Of a DNA stretch of 64,000 nucleotides, positions 16,573 to 25,082 are shown one piece after another. The DNA is from a virus, in IMG/VR virus record IMGVR_UViG_3300035698_020047, positions 1 through 64,000 of that record, one strand, 5' to 3'. The notes under the pieces were generated by a model that made no database searches, was not told where the DNA came from, and saw nothing but the letters and a program-made list of their open reading frames with translations. The translations under genes were made by a program, and so were the position numbers. Positions within the stretch are counted from its first letter, which is position 1. Each line of letters starts with the position of its first letter.

Positions 16573-17378
16573 TGATATATAGATTTGGTAGCCATTTTAC
16601 GTTTACGAATTTTCCGCGAGGTATGACCTCTCAAGGTGTACCTGGTGCAGCTGTTAAGCCAAATACCCAGATTGGCCCGGCTTCGCCCGGTATGGCTCAG
16701 TTATCTCATGTTGAACAGGGTCGTACGCCAAATACGTGGGAAGAGCACAGAGTCGACTCGTCAGACATAGAAGGATTCATAGAACCTGGATTCCGCTATT
16801 TAGACGCCGCGATGAAGAATTACTGGTCTGATATAAGGGTCCCAACTAAGGACGCATATCGTTTTATACGCACCAAGATCGCAGGTATGAGCCGAAGCCT
16901 GCAGATCTGGAATGAAGAAATGAATCACGGCCGCGTAAAGTTGCCTGTTATTTCCATCAGTCGTACTGGCCAAGATTTTAACCCCGAGAAATTCACACCA
17001 CCATATTACCCACTTCGCAGGCGATATGTAAATAGAGCTAAGACGCGAGTCGCTTTGGCCTTTAGGCCAGTTCCTTATTTTGTTGAATATACACTAAGCG
17101 TGTGGGCTGAGCATAAGCGAGACGCTGAATATATTTCGTACCAGGTTCTTACGCGATTCAACTCACTCGCTGAATTGACGGTGTCTGATGGGCATAGTTA
17201 TGGAAATGTCCAGATGAAATTCAAGAGTTCGACTGATGCTAGCGACAAAGAAGCTACTGCAGAGCAGTACGCGAAAGTAAAATATGAAGTATCGTATACC
17301 GCCGAGGCGTGGCTGTCCTTGCCGGAGAAAGTGATGCCGACTATTGTTGGCGTTGTTCAAGCCACAGAATTGATTTAG
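16572..17378 (+). CDS. Tail sheath stabiliser / tail terminator, gp15-like
   Basis: Protein of 268 aa, the same size as T4 gp15 (272), which caps the tail and joins it to the head. Shared pattern: an N-terminal helix with basic residues, a KLPVISISRTGQDFNP strand, a YYPLRRRYV segment, then VEYTLSVWAEHKRDAEYISY leading into QVLTRF, which lines up with the YELSIFTRYEDDM and ILPYF region of gp15. The C-terminal strand (VKYEVSYTAEAWLSLP) parallels the gp15 segment ending in WMYPP. It is located immediately upstream of the sheath region, as expected. Confidence 0.75.
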   Translation: MIYRFGSHFTFTNFPRGMTSQGVPGAAVKPNTQIGPASPGMAQLSHVEQGRTPNTWEEHRVDSSDIEGFIEPGFRYLDAAMKNYWSDIRVPTKDAYRFIRTKIAGMSRSLQIWNEEMNHGRVKLPVISISRTGQDFNPEKFTPPYYPLRRRYVNRAKTRVALAFRPVPYFVEYTLSVWAEHKRDAEYISYQVLTRFNSLAELTVSDGHSYGNVQMKFKSSTDASDKEATAEQYAKVKYEVSYTAEAWLSLPEKVMPTIVGVVQATELI

Positions 17379-17387
17379 GAGATTGAG

Positions 17388-17603
17388 ATGCCTTCAGATG
17401 ATAGACATGTTGTAATTTCGAACTGCAGTAGACAGATGATTCCGCTTCAGGTGCGGCCGCCCAAAGGCGACTTCTTTTATGAAGAACATCAAGTCAGAAT
17501 TAATCCCGGGAAATCTGTCACGGTTCTTAGAAGATGGCTTAATATGGCACAGATTGAAAATTGCCGTAGCCGAGGCGACATCTCAATTGTTGAAGAAAAA
17601 TAA
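17388..17603 (+). CDS. Hypothetical protein, 71 aa
   Basis: Not recognised. Small beta-rich protein (HVVISNCSRQMIPLQVRPP, HQVRINPGKSVTVLRRW) with a good ribosome site (TTAGGAGATTGAG). It lies between the sheath stabiliser and the sheath gene. The repeated strand pattern suggests a small beta sandwich; role unknown. Confidence 0.6.
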   Translation: MPSDDRHVVISNCSRQMIPLQVRPPKGDFFYEEHQVRINPGKSVTVLRRWLNMAQIENCRSRGDISIVEEK

Positions 17604-17623
17604 ATTGAAATCCAATATCCCAC

Positions 17624-17632
17624 TCAAATATA
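17624..17632 (+). promoter_or_regulatory. Candidate late promoter element TCAAATATA
   Basis: Exact copy of the recurrent element in the 68-base gap before the sheath gene, ending 39 bases before its ATG. Confidence 0.55.
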
Positions 17633-17671
17633 ATGCAGTAGCAATAGAGTAGTGATAGACAGGAGCTTACA

Positions 17672-20524
17672 ATGGCGGTTTATTTGAGCCCAGGAGTATT
17701 TACCAGAGAGATCGATCTTAGCGTTCTGCCTACGGGCATAGGGGCGCTAAGGCCGGCATTCATCGGCGCCACCCAGAAGGGCCCAGTCAACGAACCTGTG
17801 TTGGTTACATCGGCACAAGATTTCGTTGACACCTTCGGCAACCCATTCCCAGAGAGTTATTTGGGATATGCGGTTATCGCCTACCTCGAAGAAGGTAGCT
17901 CATGCTATGTTCTTCGCGTTGGTGTGCAATTTGTGGAAGGTATGGATCCTGATTTAGCAGATATTGCTATTGACACATCTGGCGCTAAGACTGAAGGCTG
18001 GGGTCGTATCCCAGTTTTCACTGGAGTCGATGATGGAATTATCAGATTCAGGCGATTGGGTGACGGAGTTGGCGACAATCCCGACCCGATTGTGATACAT
18101 GACGCAGGAATCGTAGGTGCCGCCGCCGGTGTGCTGACGGGCGCTTATACCGATGCGGAAGTGACTGATGAATCAGCGGGTGCTGTCACCGCTACTGTCA
18201 CATTTAGTAGCGAAGCTTACACCGGATGCTTGGACGAAGTGTTCACGCTTCTAATTACTGGTGATCCTGATCTTACTGGGCCGATAGATGGCGCAACCTA
18301 TACCATCGCCAATAGCGGTGGCGACATAATCACGACTGGCACTCTTGGGGACGGTGGCACAGGCCTTGATAATGAATCTGGTGACATCACTCTGACTGGG
18401 CTTGGAATTACATTCTCGTTCACGGTTAGTGGTGAAGTTGGCGTAGGCGATACGATCATTTTCAACGCTGAACCCGACAATACGGTAATGACTGTTATTG
18501 TTGAGAATGGTGCTGCTGAAACGGTCACCATCGCTCAGGCCACTTACACCAGTGTGGCAGCATTCATTGCGGCTGTAAATCTTGGAGCTCCAACAGATTT
18601 TACTGCTGTTTCGTCGACTGACGCCAATGCGAATACTGTTCCCGCGATTCAGACTAATACTGCCGGTGAATGGATTCAGCTTATTGGTACATGTGCGTGC
18701 ACCGCTGAACTTGGAGTGTCGCAGTATATCTATGACATACCGCGAAGTTATCTGATCGGTACCGATGCCGGGCCATACAACTTCAGCACTGCAAACAACC
18801 GAGTGGTACTTGATGTCATCGCATCTGATGAGACGGTACAGTTCGATTTCGACATACCTGGGATAACTGGTACGACTGCTGCTGCGGTGGCGGCATCTAT
18901 CGACGCCAATGCGTTGTATCAAGGTACTACTTACTTCGATTCATTTGCACTCACGATTCCTGGTGGGACTGAGCATGTTGTGATTATAACATCACAAGCA
19001 CGGCAGTTCGATCAGCTCAAAATGCAGGCCACATTCACTTATCTGGCCTGCTTGCGACTTGCCGAAGAGCTTGGGATAGCATTCCCTTACACTCTGGCTT
19101 ACAGGTCGTTCACAGACTCACGCACCGCATTGCCGGACGCCAGCACTGTGAATTCTGGTTTCCCAGCAAGCTGCGACGGTGGGGCTAGCACCCAATGCAC
19201 CGCCGACACTGACTACTACGCAGCTATTGTCGGTTTCTTTGTTGCAAAATATTCCGGTACGTGGATCGAAGATTACTCACTCAGCCTTGAGATATACACT
19301 GAAGGTGTTGGTGATGTTGCAGGGCGTTGGAAGATCACAATCAACGATGCCAATGGCATTACCCACGATCTCGTACAAGATATAAGCTTTGACCCGGACG
19401 ATGACCGATACGTCGGCAGTGTCTTGAATCCAGGAACAACCATTGGCGGCGTCAATGGTAATGACTTCATCAATTGGGAAGACAGACCAGCCTGGCTTCG
19501 TCCCGATGACACCACTGAGCCTAGCCCAATCCTTAGTAGTGGGTGGGGCGAGGACGGTCCTCAGAATGGCATCCCAGCAGACGCTGAAGATAGCTCTGCG
19601 TTGGACAATGAAGTCATTGGCAACCCGTCATTGTCGACTGGAATCTACGCATTCCAGAACCCCGAGACATTCGACTTCAACCTGTTGTTGACTCCGGGAT
19701 TCGCGAGCGGTCCAGTTATCGCGCAAGCCATCCAGTTCTGCGAGAACCGTGGCGATGTGCTTTACCTAGTTGACCCGCCTTATGGCCTTAGACCTCAGCA
19801 GGTCATTGACTGGCATAATGGTATGCTGACAAGTGACTTGGCATCTGCGCTTAACACTAGCTACGGTGCGTTGTACTGGAGCTGGTTGAAGATTAATGAC
19901 CTATTTAATGGCGGGACGATTTGGATTCCGCCGTCTGGCTCTGTTGCGGCAGTTTTTGCTCGCACTGAGCGTGTTACAGAACAGTGGTTTGCGCCTGCAG
20001 GCCTCAATCGAGGCCGTCTGCTTACCGCTATCGACATTGAGTACAATCCGACGCAGGGTGAACGTGATGCTTTGTATGGTAGCGGCAACGCTGTTAATGC
20101 TATCGTAGACTTCACTCAGCAGGGAATTACGGTTTGGGGTCAGAGGACGTTACAGCGTTCCTCGACAGCTCTGGACCGCGTGAATGTCCGAATGTTGATG
20201 ATATTCTTGAAAAAGAATCTGACGCGGACACTTCGTTCGTTCGTTTTTGAGCAGAATGATGCGGTTACGAGAGCACAAGTCACCAGCACAATCCGCCCAT
20301 TCCTGGGTGATATTGCGGCTAGACGTGGCTTAGAAGCTTACAATGTCGTTTGCGATGACACTAACAATACGCCAGAGCGTATTGATCGCAATGAATTGTG
20401 GGTGAGTGTGTTCTTGAAGCCCACTAGAGTCGCCGAGTTTATCGTGCTGAATCTGGTAGTTCTGCGTACTGGCGCTAATTTCGGTGCACAAGAAGTACTA
20501 GCCGCTGGCGGTGTAGTAGTTTAA
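17672..20524 (+). CDS. Contractile tail sheath protein, gp18-like
   Basis: Main contractile sheath subunit. The N-terminus has the family pattern YLSPGVFTREID followed by FIGATQKGPVNEPVLVTS and FVDTFGNPFPESYLGYAV. From about residue 650 the conserved C-terminal half follows (LLLTPGFASGPVIAQAIQFC, VLYLVDPPYG, then NGGTIWIPPSGSVAAVFART). The end (NLTRTLRSFVFEQND, TRVAEFIVLNLVVL) is the typical sheath terminus. At 950 aa it is much longer than T4 gp18 (659); residues of about 130-640 form a Thr/Gly/Asp-rich, beta-type insertion, probably surface-exposed protrusion domains. Strong AGGAG ribosome site. The three tube genes follow. Confidence 0.95.
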   Translation: MAVYLSPGVFTREIDLSVLPTGIGALRPAFIGATQKGPVNEPVLVTSAQDFVDTFGNPFPESYLGYAVIAYLEEGSSCYVLRVGVQFVEGMDPDLADIAIDTSGAKTEGWGRIPVFTGVDDGIIRFRRLGDGVGDNPDPIVIHDAGIVGAAAGVLTGAYTDAEVTDESAGAVTATVTFSSEAYTGCLDEVFTLLITGDPDLTGPIDGATYTIANSGGDIITTGTLGDGGTGLDNESGDITLTGLGITFSFTVSGEVGVGDTIIFNAEPDNTVMTVIVENGAAETVTIAQATYTSVAAFIAAVNLGAPTDFTAVSSTDANANTVPAIQTNTAGEWIQLIGTCACTAELGVSQYIYDIPRSYLIGTDAGPYNFSTANNRVVLDVIASDETVQFDFDIPGITGTTAAAVAASIDANALYQGTTYFDSFALTIPGGTEHVVIITSQARQFDQLKMQATFTYLACLRLAEELGIAFPYTLAYRSFTDSRTALPDASTVNSGFPASCDGGASTQCTADTDYYAAIVGFFVAKYSGTWIEDYSLSLEIYTEGVGDVAGRWKITINDANGITHDLVQDISFDPDDDRYVGSVLNPGTTIGGVNGNDFINWEDRPAWLRPDDTTEPSPILSSGWGEDGPQNGIPADAEDSSALDNEVIGNPSLSTGIYAFQNPETFDFNLLLTPGFASGPVIAQAIQFCENRGDVLYLVDPPYGLRPQQVIDWHNGMLTSDLASALNTSYGALYWSWLKINDLFNGGTIWIPPSGSVAAVFARTERVTEQWFAPAGLNRGRLLTAIDIEYNPTQGERDALYGSGNAVNAIVDFTQQGITVWGQRTLQRSSTALDRVNVRMLMIFLKKNLTRTLRSFVFEQNDAVTRAQVTSTIRPFLGDIAARRGLEAYNVVCDDTNNTPERIDRNELWVSVFLKPTRVAEFIVLNLVVLRTGANFGAQEVLAAGGVVV

Positions 20525-20541
20525 ATAACAAGGAGCCATCC

Positions 20542-21078
20542 ATGCCAGGTTTTATGATTAATGGTGATCAAGGCGGTCAACCTAATTCGGTTGCTGAAGT
20601 TAGACGTACACATAGGTGGGTTTTTAGAGCCATTGGTACGCTTCAAGGCCGAGAAGTATTTCTAGTACTTAAGTCGGCATCCAGGCCTTCGATAACTTTC
20701 GAAGAGCCGCCAATGCACCACAACCAAGAGCAGGTTTACTTCGCCGGCAAACACACGTTTGAGCCTCTTGCTCTCGCTTGGTATGACGTCGAGCAGGAGC
20801 CGGATGTTTCGAAGGCTATGTGGGACTGGATGGAAGTTTGCATGCCGCTATCTAATGGCGAAGCAGCCAATGTGAATACTCCGAGAGCTTACAAAAGTGC
20901 CGAGGCCAACCTAGACATGATCGATGGTGTTGGCACTGCTACTGAGTCTTGGGGAATATATAATGGCTGGCCGCAGGCAATTAACTGGAATGCATTAGAC
21001 TATAGTGCCAGTGACTTGCAGCTCATCGAAGTAAAATATCGATATGACCGAGCTGTTAGGATAGATGTGGGTAGTTAG
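20542..21078 (+). CDS. Tail tube protein paralogue 1, gp19-like
   Basis: Tail tube protein of 178 aa directly after the sheath gene, with AAGGAGCC upstream. Beta-rich with the tube pattern: HRWVFRAIG strand, FLVLKSASRPSITFEE, HHNQEQVYFAGKHTFEPLALAWYD, and a C-terminal SASDLQLIEVKYRYDRAV. The middle and C-terminal patterns recur in the next two genes. It is probably the main tube subunit because of its place after the sheath, but which paralogue forms the bulk of the tube cannot be told from sequence. Confidence 0.85.
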   Translation: MPGFMINGDQGGQPNSVAEVRRTHRWVFRAIGTLQGREVFLVLKSASRPSITFEEPPMHHNQEQVYFAGKHTFEPLALAWYDVEQEPDVSKAMWDWMEVCMPLSNGEAANVNTPRAYKSAEANLDMIDGVGTATESWGIYNGWPQAINWNALDYSASDLQLIEVKYRYDRAVRIDVGS

Positions 21079-21084
21079 GATGAT

Positions 21085-21624
21085 ATGCCTGGTTTCAGCA
21101 TTAATGGCAGCAGAGGCCCAGATCCCCATGTAGAGCCATACCGGGCTCATAGGTGGCATTTCTATTTTGCGAGCATACTCGACCTCACCGACGTCGAGTT
21201 GTACGCGATGACGTGTCAACGCCCTACTGTTGATTTCGATACGATAACAATTCACAATCAGCAGACTCGTATCAATATGCCCGGCAAGCACAAGTGGGCC
21301 CCCATAAGTGTGAAATTTTACGAAACGCAGCAGGGCGAGTATTCGTCTGCGCGTTCGATATTTGATTATTGGGCTGGCGGCAGCAATTCGGTGCTTAATT
21401 TTGAAACCAATACGCTAACCAGAGATTTTAGAACGGTTGTGAAGATAGCCCTCGAATCTGGTGCTGGAGTTGGTACGCATGCATATGAATTATTTAACAC
21501 GTGGCCATCTAAGGTAGCACCGTCAGAGCTAAGTTACTCCAGCAGCGATTTAACGACAGTGCAGGTGACACTAACATACGATTCTGCTCGAGAAGATGTT
21601 GACTTGGCAGGTTTAGTGTCGTGA
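21085..21624 (+). CDS. Tail tube protein paralogue 2, gp19-like
   Basis: Protein of 179 aa that begins MPGFSINGSRG, like the gene before (MPGFMINGDQG). Shared features: HRWHFYFASI strand, QRPTVDFDTITIHNQQ, NMPGKHKWAPISVKFYE, and the C-terminal SYSSSDLTTVQVTLTYDSA. It starts six bases after the previous stop with an AGGATGAT site. As a diverged copy it could form a minority ring, an initiator or terminator ring, or a host-range variant of the tube. Confidence 0.83.
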   Translation: MPGFSINGSRGPDPHVEPYRAHRWHFYFASILDLTDVELYAMTCQRPTVDFDTITIHNQQTRINMPGKHKWAPISVKFYETQQGEYSSARSIFDYWAGGSNSVLNFETNTLTRDFRTVVKIALESGAGVGTHAYELFNTWPSKVAPSELSYSSSDLTTVQVTLTYDSAREDVDLAGLVS

Positions 21625-21631
21625 GGTAATT

Positions 21632-22138
21632 ATGCCTGGGTTTAAGATAGCAGAAAAACAGGCTGGTCAAAAGCAGTTGCCCAAGAATGTTGTGTATACT
21701 TATACATGGCATATGCCACAATTCGTGGGGATGGGTGTCGATGATTTGAATGTCCATCTTAAAGAAACAAGTCTGCCGAGTTATTCGTTTGACACTGAAT
21801 CAATTAAAACTGGCCATACGACATATCAATTCGCAAAAGGCATCAAGTGGTCTGATGTAAAGTTATCATTTTATGATACTGATGATGTTGGGCAATTATT
21901 GAAGCTTAATGCGGGTGAAGTTTGGACTCCACAAACAGGGTTGAAGGTGGCTAGTGAGTATATGGCCGAAAGTAAGATTCAAGTTCAATACTCTGATGGT
22001 CAATTGGCATATACTTGGACTCTCGTAAATAGTTGGATCAAATCAGTTTCATTCTCGAAACTTACATATGAGTCGAGTGGGGTCAATAACGCCAACGTCA
22101 CGTTGGCGTATTCTTGGGCTACTTTTGAAGCTGCCTAA
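21632..22138 (+). CDS. Tail tube protein paralogue 3, gp19-like
   Basis: Protein of 168 aa beginning MPGFKIAEKQAG. It is the most diverged of the three but keeps the tube pattern: YTYTWHMPQF strand, ETSLPSYSFDTESIKTGH, FAKGIKWSDVKLSFYD, and the C-terminal TYESSGVNNANVTLAYSW. Ribosome site GAGGTAATT. Same direction and near-zero spacing as the other two, so all three are probably made together. Confidence 0.8.
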   Translation: MPGFKIAEKQAGQKQLPKNVVYTYTWHMPQFVGMGVDDLNVHLKETSLPSYSFDTESIKTGHTTYQFAKGIKWSDVKLSFYDTDDVGQLLKLNAGEVWTPQTGLKVASEYMAESKIQVQYSDGQLAYTWTLVNSWIKSVSFSKLTYESSGVNNANVTLAYSWATFEAA

Positions 22139-22191
22139 TATTCTACTTGGCGCATCAAAGAGTAAATAAAGCACGAACTTGGAGATATACT

Positions 22192-23217
22192 ATGCCTAAT
22201 GAAATTCCTGAAGTACCCCAGGACCCACAAGAAGCCCCGCAAGAAGTCGAGATTGAGATTGGCGGTGAAACTAAAGCACCATCACCGAAGGCGCTTGAAC
22301 CAATGAAACACCCAGATCTATCTGGCACCGGGAAAGATTCGACTACTGCTGCAGACCTTCTAAATGAAATCATCACGATGAAGGAGGATGAATTTATACC
22401 TTGGGAGGAAGTTACTCTCCCGAGTAGGGGCCTGTATTACGGCGGCAGGTTGCCTGGCGGTGTTTGTCGCGTACGAGCGATGGGTATTCATGCTGAGAAG
22501 ATTTTGGCAACGCAGCGGCTTGCACAAACTGGACAATCAATAGATCACCTATTTAAACATTGTATCCAACTGACGGACGAAATGGATCCGTTAGACCTTT
22601 TGTCTGGCGATAGGGTGTTTTTGCTTTATGTGTTGCGTGGCCTTACGCATGGCAATAATTATGAATTCTCTATCAAGTGCCCACATTGTGAATTTACCAG
22701 CATACAGACATATGATTTAAATGAACTAGCTGGGACGCAGACATTCGGGGATGAGTCGCTTGGGGAAGAACCATTCAAAGTTTCGTTGCCGTATATGTCT
22801 GAAGTTCTTGACCGCGAAGTATGGGTGAAGATTAGATTTATGCGTGGCAAGGACGTATCTACACTGACCAATAAGCAAAAGTTTAAGAAGCGAATTAGTC
22901 ATAGTAGCCAGGGTCGGCGACCTTCGCATAATGTCGTAATAGACGAGACTATTACCGAGAATTTGTCATTAATCATTGGTGGGTTTGGTGGTGAGGGTGT
23001 TGACGGTGAGGTCAATAATAAGGCTAAAATCACAGCACTCGTAGACCGAATGCATGCTAGGGACACCTCGGAGATTCGAGAATTTTTACGTAAGAATAGT
23101 CCTGGTATTGATACGACGATTCGAGTCGAATGCCCAGAATGCGGTGCCGACTACCAAACTGACCTGCCGATCACAGAAAGCTTTTTTCGTCCGACGAGCA
23201 TTGGAGAATCCCGATGA
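22192..23217 (+). CDS. Baseplate hub assembly protein, T4 gp26/gp51-like
   Basis: Protein of 341 aa. Start at ATG 22192 (TTGGAGATATACT before it). An acidic N-terminus of about 60 residues precedes VTLPSRGLYYGGRLPGG, the entry motif of the T4 baseplate (PF12322-type) family. Then come helical segments and a zinc ribbon made of KCPHCEF and ECPECGADY knuckles, which bracket the C-terminal half. Proteins of this group help build the baseplate hub or act as tail assembly chaperones. The last residues overlap the next open frame; see the possible recoding at 23170-23217. Confidence 0.75.
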   Translation: MPNEIPEVPQDPQEAPQEVEIEIGGETKAPSPKALEPMKHPDLSGTGKDSTTAADLLNEIITMKEDEFIPWEEVTLPSRGLYYGGRLPGGVCRVRAMGIHAEKILATQRLAQTGQSIDHLFKHCIQLTDEMDPLDLLSGDRVFLLYVLRGLTHGNNYEFSIKCPHCEFTSIQTYDLNELAGTQTFGDESLGEEPFKVSLPYMSEVLDREVWVKIRFMRGKDVSTLTNKQKFKKRISHSSQGRRPSHNVVIDETITENLSLIIGGFGGEGVDGEVNNKAKITALVDRMHARDTSEIREFLRKNSPGIDTTIRVECPECGADYQTDLPITESFFRPTSIGESR

Positions 23218-23422
23218 GCTCGAAAATGAGTATGAGCATCTGCTAGAACAGATGTTTCAACTCAAGCAACACGGGAACCTATCATTCTTTGAGATGGACG
23301 TACTGACCTCTGAAGATCGTTCGTGGTGGGCGAAGAGGCTGAAACGGTTCCAAGAAGAGCAGGAAAAAGCAAATAAAGGCGGGAATACTCCATCAATGCC
23401 ATCAAGGCCGTCGGCCACATAA
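23201..23422 (+). CDS. Small baseplate/tail assembly protein, uncertain start
   Basis: An open frame in the +1 register that continues past the end of the previous gene. The protein-like part is ENPDELENEYEHLLEQMFQL, followed by FFEMDVLTSEDRSWWAKRLK, which looks like a tail assembly chaperone or gp51-type partner. No ATG lies at the start of this part: the options are TTG 23201, ATG 23252 (which would cut into the conserved helix), or fusion to the previous protein by +1 recoding near AGCTTTTTTCG (23179-23189). The function is inferred from position. Confidence 0.6.
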   Translation: MENPDELENEYEHLLEQMFQLKQHGNLSFFEMDVLTSEDRSWWAKRLKRFQEEQEKANKGGNTPSMPSRPSAT

Positions 23423-23433
23423 GTAGGTATAAT

Positions 23434-23442
23434 GCAAATATA
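23434..23442 (+). promoter_or_regulatory. Candidate late promoter element GCAAATATA
   Basis: Recurrent element in the 38-base gap, ending 18 bases before the ATG at 23461; AAGGATG follows as the ribosome site. Confidence 0.5.
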
Positions 23443-23460
23443 CAGCAGTAAGGATGAATT

Positions 23461-24297
23461 ATGGCTACTTATAATCGTATTTCAGCTAGGCGTGGGCAGG
23501 ATGTAGCACTTGATGCCACATTCTTTTTCGGCGGTCAACGTGCAGATCCTTATGCAGTATATCGCATAGAGATTTTCAGAGGGAGCGTTTCTGCAGAAAA
23601 CATTGTCGATGCGATTGATATCGCAGCCCCCGATTCTTCAGCATATCCATCACCCTTAGTGCGCCAGCCCGATATCCCGGAGCCTGGCACATTTTGTCCC
23701 GCTCCACCGGATTGCGACTCCACCTCTCCTGGCACAGCATCGGATGATGGGAGATTTAGATATATCTGGTCTGTACCAGATGACGCAGTCGTGCCAGATG
23801 TTTATTTCGATGTTTGGTACTTCTTCTCAGTTGACCCTGGAGGCTCGAGCCTGGTTGACCAAGAAGACGAACTGCTTAACCAATGCAATAGGTTCTGGGT
23901 CTATCCAGACAATTGGTATGTTGATGGCGGATTGCAGACGATTCGGCTTGGATTTGAGCCGCTCGACATCAAATTCCGGAAGCCTGAACGTCGCCCTCTC
24001 GAAACAGGAATAATGCCACTACCATTATACGATTATGACTATAATCTAGTGGCACCAATCATTCCGTTCTTGACCCCGACTATCTCCATATGGACGTCGT
24101 CTGGGGAGCCTGTGGTGGCGAATGCGGCGTGTGACATGAAGCTCCGCCAAGGTTCATTCCGCAGTAACCCGTGGGTGATTAGCTATATGCTTGATACGTG
24201 CAATTTCTTTATGAGCACATATAGATATAGAGTTCAGGTAGCGTTACCTGACGGGACGACACGTGTAAGCGGTGACTTCTACTTTACGGTATCATAA
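23461..24297 (+). CDS. Putative virion protein with beta-sandwich pattern, 278 aa
   Basis: Not recognised by family. Begins ATYNRISARRGQDVALDATF, then a beta-rich body with several aromatic strands (FRYIWSVPDDAVVPDVYFDV, RFWVYPDNWYVDGG, YRYRVQVALPDGTTRVSG). This layout resembles Ig-like or carbohydrate-binding structural proteins of phage tails. First gene of a run of four adhesin-like proteins (to 26913) with almost no spacing between them, so a tail-surface role is inferred. Confidence 0.65.
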   Translation: MATYNRISARRGQDVALDATFFFGGQRADPYAVYRIEIFRGSVSAENIVDAIDIAAPDSSAYPSPLVRQPDIPEPGTFCPAPPDCDSTSPGTASDDGRFRYIWSVPDDAVVPDVYFDVWYFFSVDPGGSSLVDQEDELLNQCNRFWVYPDNWYVDGGLQTIRLGFEPLDIKFRKPERRPLETGIMPLPLYDYDYNLVAPIIPFLTPTISIWTSSGEPVVANAACDMKLRQGSFRSNPWVISYMLDTCNFFMSTYRYRVQVALPDGTTRVSGDFYFTVS

Positions 24298-24299
24298 TT

Positions 24300-25082
24300 A
24301 TGGGCATGACAAACACCTTAGAAACTGCGGTCATCAATCACATATTAAGGCAAAGTCCTTATACTCCTGCGACGACTACGTATGCTGGGATCATTAGCAC
24401 GTTGTCCGATGACGGCACAACTTTCACTGAGTTCACTGCGGCGGACTACGCGCGTCAGCCGATTAGCAGCATCGAATTCGATGCTGCCTCAAGTGGTGCC
24501 ACATCCAATAATGTTGACATTGCGTGGCCAGCGGCCGCTGTTGATTGGGGGTCCGCCAGATACATAGGAATATTCGATGCTGCTTCGGCCGGCGGTCTAC
24601 TGTGGTGGGGAGAGTTACCTGTCAGTAAATTTGTCGCTCGGAGCGCTATTTTCACCATTGAAGCTGGTGAGCTTGCCCTATCGTGCACGGGTGCTTATAG
24701 TCTTGATTCTCGCAATGGAGTGTTGAATTTAACGCTTCGCAACGATACTCCAACATTCCCATCGTCTGCACAGATTTGGGTTGGAGTAGGTTCTACCCCA
24801 GGATCTCAGAATGCATCATTGACTGAACCAGTTTCTGGATATAGCAGGGTGTTGGCAACCACTATATCGCCAATCGCCGCTGGTGCTGTGACAATTACTG
24901 CTCCAGAAATAACCTTTGCGGCAGATGGCGGCGACTGGGGCTTGATGACGCACGTTGGTTTGTTTGATTTATCGACTGCGGGGACTTTACTGTTTGCGTT
25001 GCAGCTTTCACCATCGCGAGCCATATATGATGGCGACGGGATGGTCTTCGAAACCAGCACGATTACTGCTAGGATCACATAA
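24300..25082 (+). CDS. Tail fibre-like protein with internal duplication
   Basis: Protein of 260 aa. Residues of about 1-125 (NTLETAVINHILRQSPYTPA, then ADYARQPI, then DWGSARYIGIFDAASAGGLLWWGEL) follow the pattern of short phage tail-fibre domains of the Gp80 type. The pattern returns in degenerate form in the second half (LDSRNGVLNLTLRNDTPTFP, SGYSRVLA, DWGLMTHVGLFDLSTAGTLLF). It is therefore two copies of one module. A receptor-contact or fibre-tip role is inferred. Ends in a TAATG overlap with the PKD-domain gene. Confidence 0.7.
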   Translation: MGMTNTLETAVINHILRQSPYTPATTTYAGIISTLSDDGTTFTEFTAADYARQPISSIEFDAASSGATSNNVDIAWPAAAVDWGSARYIGIFDAASAGGLLWWGELPVSKFVARSAIFTIEAGELALSCTGAYSLDSRNGVLNLTLRNDTPTFPSSAQIWVGVGSTPGSQNASLTEPVSGYSRVLATTISPIAAGAVTITAPEITFAADGGDWGLMTHVGLFDLSTAGTLLFALQLSPSRAIYDGDGMVFETSTITARIT

